Assembly: GCA_946478775.1 (NCBI GenBank)
Contig: CAMLDR010000222.1
Span: 1 to 6,299 of the forward strand
Origin: an uncultured Flavobacteriales bacterium
GTDB lineage: Bacteria; Bacteroidota; Bacteroidia; Flavobacteriales; Crocinitomicaceae
DNA: 6,299 nucleotides
Direction of reading: 5' to 3'
The notes under the pieces were generated by a model. It was not told the DNA's origin. It searched no databases and saw only the letters and a list, made by a program, of their open reading frames with translations. A program made the translations under genes and the position numbers. Position 1 is the first letter of the stretch; every line of letters starts with the position of its first letter. Shown here one piece after another: positions 1 to 4,977 of this stretch.

Positions 1-1434
1 TTCGCGTGCATCTTCAGCCAAAACAGAAGGAGCAAAAGGCCTGAACCCTTCCCGGTATTTGATTTTCAGATTCAGCTTTTTCTGCATTTCCGGATTTCGT
101 GCATCTCCCAGGATGCTTCTGTTTCCTAAAGCGCGCGGACCAAATTCCATTCTTCCCTGGAACCAGCCCACCACATTTCCATCCGCCAGTTTAGAAGCAG
201 CAAATGCAGCCAATTCATTGAAATCGTCGTATTTCTTATAAACCGCATGGGTACGCTTATTCATGGATTGAATTTCCTTTTCCGAATAATCCGGGCCCAA
301 ATAAGTGCCGTTCATTTGATCGTACCGATAATCGATGACGCACTCTTCTTCGAAATACATATGAGAAACTGCCAATGCAGCACCCAAAGCTCCGCCGGCA
401 TCACCGGAAGCAGCCTGGATGTAAATCTCTTTGAAAATGTTTTCTTCCAGTAATTTTCCGTTTGCAACACAGTTCAGTGCCACACCGCCTGCCATACACA
501 AGTAATCGGAGTTGGTAAGTCTTTTGGCTTCTTTCGCCATTAAGATCACAATTTCTTCCGTCACTTTTTGGATTGCGATCGCCAGATTACAATGAATCTG
601 TTCCAATTCGGTTTCTTCCGCCCGTCGTGCCACACCAAACAATTCCTTCCATTTGTTGTCATGAACCATGCGAAGTCCGGTGGCATAGTTGAAGTACTTT
701 TGATTTAACCAAATAGACCCATCTTCCTTTATATCAACTAGTTCTGATTTTATTTTAGCTATAAATTCTTTTGTTTGATCAGCATGTTCGTTTCCGTAAG
801 GAGCAAGCCCCATGAGTTTGTATTCACCGGAATTAACCGTAAACCCTAAGTAATAAGTAAATGCACTATAGAGCAATCCCACCGAATGCGGGAATTCCAT
901 TTCGCGCAATAATTCAATTTTTTCCCGGTTCCCCAAACCAATGGAAGCCGTGCACCATTCGCCAACCCCATCAATCGTCAGAATAGCTGATTCCGGAAAT
1001 GCAGAAGGGTAGAAGGCGCTTGCCGCATGTGACAGGTGATGTTCGGGAAACAATAATTTTACATTTTTCTTATCGTATGTTCCCACTTCTTTCAGTCCGT
1101 CATGAATCATCTTCTTCAGGAACATTTTTTCATTGATCCAAACCGGGATTGCTTTCAGGAAGGAAAGCAGTCCTTTCGGAGAGAAGGAGTAATAGGTCTG
1201 AAGCAGGCGTTCAAATTTGAGAAGGGGTTTGTCGTAAAAAACAATGGCATCCAGATCATCAATATCCAATCCGGCTTCTTCCAGGCAGTATTTCACTGCT
1301 TCAACCGGGAAATCTGGAGTGTGTTTATCACGGGTAAATCGTTCTTCCTGTGCCGCGGCTATAATCCGGCCCCCGATAACCAAGGCAGCAGCCGAATCAT
1401 GATAGAAAGCAGAAATCCCTAAGACTTTTTTCAT
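1..1434 (-). CDS. NodU/CmcH/TobZ-family carbamoyltransferase, C-terminus cut off by the window edge
   Basis: The minus strand is open for 478 codons from an ATG at 1434 to the left edge, with no stop. The protein begins MKKVLGISAFYHDSAA, the usual start of this family. Members activate carbamoyl phosphate with ATP to carbamoyl-AMP and transfer the carbamoyl group to a hydroxyl on a sugar, antibiotic or other small molecule. The Kae1-like N-terminal domain covers about residues 1-390. H132 and H136 (HHLSHA), D155 (TIDGVGEW) and D345 (SGDAGG) match the metal ligands described for TobZ; the 23-residue step from H132 to D155 is the same. The YrdC-like C-terminal domain starts near residue 400 and shows EFGPRALGNRSIL (430-442) and FRPFAP (464-469). 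The family is usually around 570-620 residues, so roughly 100-140 are missing beyond the edge. The gene has its own promoter at 1493-1522 and is divergent from the thioesterase. The acceptor substrate cannot be told from sequence; the class call is firm. Confidence 0.93.
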   Translation of the reverse strand, partial: MKKVLGISAFYHDSAAALVIGGRIIAAAQEERFTRDKHTPDFPVEAVKYCLEEAGLDIDDLDAIVFYDKPLLKFERLLQTYYSFSPKGLLSFLKAIPVWINEKMFLKKMIHDGLKEVGTYDKKNVKLLFPEHHLSHAASAFYPSAFPESAILTIDGVGEWCTASIGLGNREKIELLREMEFPHSVGLLYSAFTYYLGFTVNSGEYKLMGLAPYGNEHADQTKEFIAKIKSELVDIKEDGSIWLNQKYFNYATGLRMVHDNKWKELFGVARRAEETELEQIHCNLAIAIQKVTEEIVILMAKEAKRLTNSDYLCMAGGVALNCVANGKLLEENIFKEIYIQAASGDAGGALGAALAVSHMYFEEECVIDYRYDQMNGTYLGPDYSEKEIQSMNKRTHAVYKKYDDFNELAAFAASKLADGNVVGWFQGRMEFGPRALGNRSILGDARNPEMQKKLNLKIKYREGFRPFAPSVLAEDARE

Positions 1435-1458
1435 TCGAGCAATTTATTCTGTATGACT

Positions 1459-1493
1459 AACGTCAAAAACGTTCCTTCATTTTGATGAGGAAC
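1459..1493 (-). other. Two overlapping inverted repeats in the carbamoyltransferase leader
   Basis: GTTCC-T-TCAT (1471-1480), loop TTTG (1481-1484), then ATGA-GGAAC (1485-1493) forms a 9-bp stem with one unpaired base, lying just downstream of the -7 box. A second repeat, AACGT (1459-1463), CAAAA, ACGTT (1469-1473), shares bases 1471-1473, so the two stems cannot form fully at once. This could be an operator overlapping the start site or a pair of alternative leader hairpins; it could also be chance in a short region. Confidence 0.3.
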
Positions 1494-1522
1494 AAAATTA
1501 ATTCATTAATCACAGGAAGCAA
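1493..1522 (-). promoter_or_regulatory. Bacteroidota-type -33/-7 promoter for the carbamoyltransferase
   Basis: Read on the minus strand, TTG (1522-1520) is followed after 19 bases by TAATTTTG (1500-1493), a perfect match to the TAnnTTTG -7 box with -33 TTG spacing normal for Bacteroidota. Transcription would start near 1486-1488, giving a leader of about 50 bases before the ATG at 1434. No other feature explains the match. Confidence 0.6.
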
Positions 1523-1537
1523 GAGACGGAGGTATTA

Positions 1538-1552
1538 TTCATTAAGAATGAA
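1538..1552. promoter_or_regulatory. Possible operator between the divergent promoters
   Basis: TTCATT-AAG-AATGAA is a perfect 6-bp inverted repeat with a 3-base centre. It lies between the minus-strand -33 element (1520-1522) and the plus-strand -7 box (1596-1603), the position expected of a site shared by two divergent genes. A partial copy, ATTCATTAA, occurs again at 1501-1509. The site is AT-rich, so chance is a real alternative. Confidence 0.25.
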
Positions 1553-1595
1553 GTGTTGGAAACTGTAGAATACTCTGCGCGCATAAAAAAATACA

Positions 1596-1603
1596 TATCT
1601 TTG
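1596..1603 (+). promoter_or_regulatory. -7 promoter box for the thioesterase
   Basis: TATCTTTG matches the Bacteroidota -7 consensus TAnnTTTG exactly and ends 15 bases before the ATG at 1619, which would give a leader of roughly 10 bases. No TTG sits at the expected -33 distance (about 1570-1577), so the upstream element is weak or absent. The position of this box supports the ATG at 1619 over the in-frame GTG at 1553. Confidence 0.5.
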
Positions 1604-1618
1604 TCAAAAAAGTGCAGT

Positions 1619-2044
1619 ATGGAATCGTTTAGCAAAGTGGTATCTATTCGCTGGTCGGACCTGGATCCAAATTATCATGTCAGACACAGCGCATATTACG
1701 ATTGGGGAGCTCAACAGCGTGTAGAAGTATTGAATAACCTCGGGCTTTCATTAAAAGTGATGCAGGATAATCATTTTGGTCCGATTTTGTTCCGGGAAGA
1801 ATGTGTTTTCAGGAAAGAAATCCACATGCACGATGAAGTAACAATCAGTTTGGCTATCAAATCAATTGCAGAAGACGGATCCCGCTGGACCATGCAGCAT
1901 ATACTGACCAATCAAAGAGGGGAGTTGTGCGCTACGATTACCATCGACGGAGCGTGGATCGATACGCAAAAACGCAAATTAGCGAATCCGACACCGGAGA
2001 TGATTATGGAGACGATGAAACGATTTCCAGAAATCAATTCCTAA
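1619..2044 (+). CDS. Acyl-CoA thioesterase, hotdog fold (4HBT-like)
   Basis: This 141-residue protein has the length and layout of a single hotdog domain of the 4-hydroxybenzoyl-CoA thioesterase/YbgC group, which hydrolyses acyl-CoA or acyl-ACP thioesters in the cytoplasm. The signature is near the N-terminus: RWSDLDPNYHVRHSAYYDW at residues 11-29, where D16 matches the usual catalytic aspartate and H20-V21 the conserved pair after it. The later segments FGPILFREECVFRKEI and DEVTISLAI fit the strands that follow the long helix. The frame is open back to a GTG at 1553, but the -7 box at 1596-1603 lies inside that extension, whose 22 residues (MLETVEYSARIKKYISLSKKCS) look unlike the family, so the ATG at 1619 is preferred. 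The natural thioester is unknown. The stop codon is also the first three bases of the inverted repeat at 2042-2154. The gene is divergent from the carbamoyltransferase and convergent with the helicase. Confidence 0.85.
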   Translation: MESFSKVVSIRWSDLDPNYHVRHSAYYDWGAQQRVEVLNNLGLSLKVMQDNHFGPILFREECVFRKEIHMHDEVTISLAIKSIAEDGSRWTMQHILTNQRGELCATITIDGAWIDTQKRKLANPTPEMIMETMKRFPEINS

Positions 2045-2154
2045 TTACGAATGCCAAATTACTAATTCAGGAAATCAAATCAGTGATTCGAGTTCTGGTA
2101 ATTTAATCAGTGATTGTAACTATTTGACAATTCGTAATTCGACATTTGTAATTA
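2042..2154. repeat. 113-bp inverted-repeat structure filling the gap between convergent genes
   Basis: Bases 2042-2062 and the reverse complement of 2134-2154 agree at 18 of 21 positions, starting TAATTAC on each side. The outer three bases of each arm are the TAA stop codons of the thioesterase (2042-2044) and of the helicase (2154-2152, minus), so the structure runs exactly from stop to stop. A different register gives a perfect 10-bp pair, AATTACGAAT (2043-2052) with ATTCGTAATT (2130-2139). Inside lie two copies of AATCAGTGATT (2078-2088 and 2105-2115), each itself a 5-bp palindrome around a central G. It may work as a bidirectional transcription end for both genes, or be a copy of a dispersed palindromic element. 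There is no GC-rich stem with a U-tract, so it is not a classical intrinsic terminator. Confidence 0.6.
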
Positions 2155-3462
2155 TCGCGCGAAGCCGATTTTCTGTTTCTTGCCTTTGATCTTTTGATCT
2201 CTCAGTTCAGGGACAACGTCTTCCGCAACATCACTGCTGATTGCTGCAAAGGAGCTATAATCCATTACGGTGATCAATCCGATCTCGTCTTGTTTTAATC
2301 CGCCCATTTTATGCAGGAATCCCACAATATCAATTTTATTCACCTTGTCTTTTTTTCCGGCGCTGATGTAAATGGTTTTCCATTTCGGGGCCTCCGGAAG
2401 CGGTTCATTCGGAACAACTTCGTAATCGTGGTATTCGGGAACGAAATCAGGAGTATTTTTCTTGGAGTCTAAAAATATGAAAACTGCCCCGTCTGCATCC
2501 TGACGGCCTGTTCTGCCGCTTCGGTGAATGAATTCGGGCTCTTTTAAAGACAACTGATAATGGATCACATGTTCTACAGCCGGAATATCCAGTCCCCGGG
2601 CAGCCAAATCGGTCGATACCAAAAAATTGGCACTTCCATTTCGGAAACGGATCAGGGCACGTTCGCGGTCATCCTGTTCCATTCCGCCGTGATAAGCAAC
2701 TGCCACCACACCATTTTCCCGCAGGAAATCAGTGATCTCTAAGACAGGTTCTCTGTGATTGCAAAAGATGATGGTTTTTCCTTCCGGAAGATTGCATAGC
2801 AGGTCCAGCAATAGTCCCAGCTTATCGGAATCTCCCATCTGCACTCCGAAGTAATTGATCTGATGACTTTTTTCTGCCAGGAAATCAATTGTTTCAGGAT
2901 TACGCATTTGTGTAAAAGCCGGAATTTTCTCCAGTTTGGTAGCCGAAACAAGGTACTTATTCCGAAGCGCGCTCAATTCCGTGATAATTTCGGTCATGTC
3001 AGATTCAAAACCCATTTCCAGGGACTTATCAAATTCGTCCAATACCATGGTATGAACTTCAGAAAGGTCTATATTCTTTCTTCGCACATGGTCTGCCAAA
3101 CGCCCCGGTGTTCCAATCAAAACCGCAGGAGGGACAGAGAGATTATTCTCTTCCACACGCATGGAATGTCCGCCATAACAAGTGTTTACTTTGAATCCGG
3201 TGCTTAGTTTTTTGAATACATCCTCAATTTGGATCGACAATTCGCGTGTGGGTGATATGATCAATAACTGAACAGACGTTTGTTCTTTGTCCAGTTTCCC
3301 CAATGCTGTTAACAGGAACGCTACTGTTTTACCTGAACCGGTTGGTGCGTGTAAAATGATCTCCTGGTTGGATTTGGCAGATTCGAGCATTTGCTGCTGC
3401 ATTTCGTTTAACGATGTAATGCCTAGCTTTTCAAGAGAGAAATTGGGTTGTGGAGTATTCAT
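2152..3462 (-). CDS. DEAD-box ATP-dependent RNA helicase with DbpA-like RNA-binding domain
   Basis: The protein has 436 residues and a complete set of DEAD-box motifs: a Q-motif region around F8-Q22, motif I APTGSGKT (39-46), PTREL (71-75), GG (97-98), TPGR (118-121), motif II as DEFD (142-145), SAT (173-175), IIFCN (231-235), STDLAARGLD (283-292) and HRSGRTGR (313-320). The two RecA-like domains cover about 1-200 and 205-345. The tail from about 360 (TIYISAGKKDKVNKIDIVGFL to KIKGKKQKIGFAR) resembles the RNA-binding domain of E. coli DbpA, which recognises 23S rRNA hairpin 92, so a role in 50S ribosome assembly is likely, though inferred. Motif II has Phe in place of the usual Ala; the catalytic D142 and E143 remain. 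The ATG at 3462 lies 5 bases from a -7 box, so the mRNA may be almost leaderless. It is convergent with the thioesterase and downstream of proC, but 251 bp apart. Confidence 0.93.
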   Translation of the reverse strand: MNTPQPNFSLEKLGITSLNEMQQQMLESAKSNQEIILHAPTGSGKTVAFLLTALGKLDKEQTSVQLLIISPTRELSIQIEDVFKKLSTGFKVNTCYGGHSMRVEENNLSVPPAVLIGTPGRLADHVRRKNIDLSEVHTMVLDEFDKSLEMGFESDMTEIITELSALRNKYLVSATKLEKIPAFTQMRNPETIDFLAEKSHQINYFGVQMGDSDKLGLLLDLLCNLPEGKTIIFCNHREPVLEITDFLRENGVVAVAYHGGMEQDDRERALIRFRNGSANFLVSTDLAARGLDIPAVEHVIHYQLSLKEPEFIHRSGRTGRQDADGAVFIFLDSKKNTPDFVPEYHDYEVVPNEPLPEAPKWKTIYISAGKKDKVNKIDIVGFLHKMGGLKQDEIGLITVMDYSSFAAISSDVAEDVVPELRDQKIKGKKQKIGFAR

Positions 3463-3467
3463 GAGCG

Positions 3468-3475
3468 CAAAGGTA
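3468..3475 (-). promoter_or_regulatory. -7 promoter box directly before the helicase start
   Basis: On the minus strand TACCTTTG matches TAnnTTTG exactly. Only CGCTC separates it from the ATG at 3462, so transcription would begin at or within a few bases of the start codon, giving a leaderless or near-leaderless mRNA. No TTG is present at the expected -33 distance (about 3494-3500). Confidence 0.55.
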
Positions 3476-3528
3476 CAGAAACAGAATGAGAATGAGTTCT
3501 GACAGGTGTCGTTTGGACTTTTTATTTT

Positions 3529-3682
3529 AACTGCAAAGAGAAGAAGGGCACAGAGATTTTCACTTTTTGTGCTCTCATTAAAATCAGCTTAATCTGAGTA
3601 AAAAAGATAAAAGAATTTCATCGTTCGCCCCGGCGGATAAATCGGAATAAAACCACTTTGCGCTCTTATTTTCTTTGCGGTT
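3529..3682. repeat. Degenerate 27-bp inverted repeat in the proC-helicase spacer
   Basis: The 251-bp spacer between proC and the helicase holds no gene. Bases 3529-3555 (AACTGCAAAGAG...) and the reverse complement of 3656-3682 (AACCGCAAAGAA...) agree at about 22 of 27 positions, with 100 bp between the arms. The motif, roughly AACyGCAAAGA followed by purine-rich sequence, resembles intergenic repeats I associate with bacterial genomes of this kind. A smaller stem, GGGCACAG (3546-3553) with TTGTGCTC (3567-3574), includes G-U pairs and is followed on the minus strand by a pyrimidine-rich run, so it could weakly terminate proC transcription. The arms are low in complexity, so homology between them is uncertain. 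Confidence 0.35.
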
Positions 3683-3713
3683 CATTTACACAAAAGCGAC
3701 ACCAAAGAAGATC

Positions 3714-4502
3714 TTATCGCTCAATTTTCTGGTAGCTTGTAACAATTCCTTTGATCAGGGCCGAACTGAACCCGCTGTGTTCCATTTCATTTAATCCCAC
3801 TATCGTACAGCCTTTCGGGGTAGTCACTTTATCGATCTCTTCTTCCGGATGTAAACCGTTCTGAATTAAAAGCTGTGCGGCGCCTTTTACAGTTTGACTC
3901 ACTATTTTGCTGGCAGTTTTGGCGTCAAAACCAACTTCAATTCCTCCCTGGATCATTGCACGAATAAAACGCAAAACATAAGCAATTCCACAAGCTCCAA
4001 GAATGGTTGCTGATTCCATTAATTGTTCGTCGATCCAAACAACATCGCCGATTGCCCGGAATAACCCGCTCACTTCATTCTTTCGGTTTAAAGGATCTGT
4101 CAAACCGCTCAATGCGGTCATACTTTCCTGTACATCGGCAGCTGTATTGGGCATTGCTCTATAAACGGAAACTTCATCTACCTTTAAAGCTTCTTTGATC
4201 TCACTCAATAAAACTCCTGTGGCCACACTGATAATGGTGTGTCTTTTCGGATCGAATAACTCTTTATACTCCTCCAAAAAAGACAAAATGGTAAAAGGTT
4301 TCAATGCAACAATCAGGTAGTCGCATTGTGCGATTACTTCCCTGTTGTCGGAAGTGAACCGTGTTTTATCATCAGCGAACGGAGTTAGTTCAGAGGTGTT
4401 TCTTCTGGTACCGAATAATTGAGCATCGGGATACTGCTTGCGCAATCCTTTCAACAACGACAATCCCAGGTTCCCGCATCCAATAATCCCGATCTTTTCC
4501 AT
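3714..4502 (-). CDS. proC: Pyrroline-5-carboxylate reductase
   Basis: ProC catalyses the last step of proline synthesis, reducing 1-pyrroline-5-carboxylate to L-proline with NAD(P)H in the cytoplasm. The 262 residues fit the family's usual 260-280. The N-terminal Rossmann domain opens KIGIIGCGNLGLSLL with the nucleotide-binding GCGNLG at 8-13; VALKP (65-69) and the family signature RAMPNTAA (115-122) follow. The helical C-terminal dimerisation domain contains LGACGIAYVLRFI (168-180) in the place of the common SGSGPAY, then TTPKGCTI (227-234) and LNEMEHSGFSSALIKGI (237-253). The TTPKGCT form differs from the widespread SPGGTT and may be typical of this phylum. The ATG at 4502 sits directly before the Rossmann strand and 16 bases from a -7 box. 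It appears monocistronic: no other proline gene is in the window. A ProC-like paralogue with another imine substrate is possible but less likely. Confidence 0.88.
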   Translation of the reverse strand: MEKIGIIGCGNLGLSLLKGLRKQYPDAQLFGTRRNTSELTPFADDKTRFTSDNREVIAQCDYLIVALKPFTILSFLEEYKELFDPKRHTIISVATGVLLSEIKEALKVDEVSVYRAMPNTAADVQESMTALSGLTDPLNRKNEVSGLFRAIGDVVWIDEQLMESATILGACGIAYVLRFIRAMIQGGIEVGFDAKTASKIVSQTVKGAAQLLIQNGLHPEEEIDKVTTPKGCTIVGLNEMEHSGFSSALIKGIVTSYQKIER

Positions 4503-4518
4503 TTTAACAATTTTGAAT

Positions 4519-4526
4519 CAAAAGTA
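4519..4526 (-). promoter_or_regulatory. -7 promoter box for proC
   Basis: On the minus strand TACTTTTG matches TAnnTTTG exactly, 16 bases before the ATG at 4502, giving a leader of about 10 bases. The nearest upstream TTG (4541-4539) is only 12 bases away, shorter than the usual 17-23, so the -33 element is doubtful. Confidence 0.45.
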
Positions 4527-4540
4527 AGGTTATTTTAACA

Positions 4541-4559
4541 AAATCACTCAGGGTGATTT
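4541..4559. other. Hairpin upstream of the proC promoter
   Basis: AAATCAC-TCAGG-GTGATTT is a perfect 7-bp inverted repeat with a 5-base centre, 15 bp upstream of the proC -7 box, roughly where an operator or -33 region would lie. It runs into GCGGAGTCGAAAGG (4561-4574), a string that I believe recurs between genes in many Bacteroidota, so it may be a repeat fragment and not a regulatory site. Confidence 0.3.
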
Positions 4560-4610
4560 AGCGGAGTCGAAAGGAACCTTGTTAAAATTCGTAGAAACTA
4601 AGTGGAATCC

Positions 4611-4641
4611 TTGATAACTGAGAGCAGATTTTGTACTTTTA
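4611..4641 (+). promoter_or_regulatory. Orphan plus-strand promoter candidate
   Basis: TTG (4611-4613) is followed after 20 bases by TACTTTTA (4634-4641), one mismatch (final A for G) from TAnnTTTG, at good -33/-7 spacing. It points into the gene-free stretch up to about 4900 and has no coding sequence downstream on its strand, so if used it would make a non-coding transcript starting near 4648. Confidence 0.35.
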
Positions 4642-4645
4642 GAAT

Positions 4646-4698
4646 GTTATTCGTCCGTCAGCTGACGGAGTGTAAATAACGGTTCGATTTATTCGAAC
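4646..4698 (+). repeat. Perfect 16-bp palindrome and an adjacent hairpin
   Basis: TCCGTCAGCTGACGGA (4654-4669) is a perfect palindrome. It is framed by GTTATT (4646-4651) and AATAAC (4675-4680), which pair to lengthen the stem. Directly after comes GTTCGA-TTTAT-TCGAAC (4682-4698), a 6-bp hairpin. A near copy of the first palindrome, TCCGTC-GGTT-GACGGA, lies at 4791-4806; only the central four bases differ. Two copies about 120 bp apart suggest a dispersed palindromic element or paired protein sites. Confidence 0.5.
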
Positions 4699-4699
4699 T

Positions 4700-4897
4700 A
4701 AACCCATACAGTGAGAATTGTTGACGTTTAACATTTTTACAACGAACGGGGAGTCTTAGTTTTTTAATGGCGGGCTGCAACCTTTCAGGTTCCGTCGGTT
4801 GACGGACGGCAGATTACAAAGAAAAACAGCGAACCAAATCGTGCTTTCTGAAGCGTTCAGAGTTTTCAGTCTTAAGTGACTGGCGCTGTATGGGTTT
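4700..4897 (+). ncRNA. Candidate structured RNA closed by a perfect 12-bp terminal stem
   Basis: AAACCCATACAG (4700-4711) and CTGTATGGGTTT (4886-4897) pair perfectly over 12 bp and enclose 174 bases without a gene. The centre of this pair, 4798.5, coincides with the centre of the hairpin CCGTC-GGTT-GACGG (4792-4805). Further helices nest inside: GAACG (4744-4748) with CGTTC (4854-4858), GTTTTT (4759-4764) with AAAAAC (4822-4827), and CTGC (4775-4778) with GCAG (4809-4812). The last closes a small three-way junction with hairpin AACC-TTTCA-GGTT (4779-4791). Local alternatives are TCTGAA-GCG-TTCAGA (4847-4861) and CAGTC-TTAAGT-GACTG (4867-4882). A promoter candidate lies upstream, and the 3' arm runs into a short T-run (4895-4899). 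Length and rod-like shape recall 6S RNA, but I found no diagnostic family sequence. A MITE-like element is the main alternative, although no target duplication is visible. The strand is inferred from the promoter and T-run. Confidence 0.35.
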
Positions 4898-4905
4898 TTA
4901 TCAGA

Positions 4906-4958
4906 CAAATTCTATAAAACAAATAAGGGCAGTCCGCACGCGGCGGATTCTGCCCTTA
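4906..4958 (-). terminator. Intrinsic terminator for the endonuclease-lipoprotein unit
   Basis: TAAGGGCAG (4924-4932) pairs with CTGCCCTTA (4950-4958), and inside it TCCGC (4933-4937) pairs with GCGGA (4943-4947) around the loop ACGCG, with TT (4948-4949) bulged. The result is a GC-rich 14-bp stem. On the minus strand it is followed by TTTGTTTTATAG (4923-4912), a T-rich tract. It begins about 20 bases after the lipoprotein stop, the right place and direction to end that transcript. Confidence 0.75.
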
Positions 4959-4977
4959 CTAATTATTACCTGGTTTT

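Noticed and set aside
1102..1422. 106-codon plus-strand reading frame
   Set aside because: It lies wholly antisense to the carbamoyltransferase, whose protein shows clear family motifs; the plus-strand product resembles nothing.
1553..1618. In-frame GTG start giving a 22-residue N-terminal extension to the thioesterase
   Set aside because: The extension does not look like the family, carries the -7 box at 1596-1603, and the ATG at 1619 gives the normal hotdog-domain length.
2863..3207. 114-codon plus-strand reading frame
   Set aside because: It is antisense to the helicase motifs I can identify and has no promoter or family resemblance.
4654..4806. CRISPR array
   Set aside because: There are only two short palindromic copies with different centres, no regular spacers and no cas genes.
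4700..4897. Insertion sequence or MITE with target duplication
   Set aside because: There is no transposase and the bases flanking the 12-bp repeats (ACT left, TTA right) do not match, so mobility is not supported, though a repeat origin remains possible.
4646..4900. tmRNA, RNase P RNA or SRP RNA
   Set aside because: I could not find the conserved sequence blocks of these RNAs, and the ends do not form a tRNA-like acceptor domain.
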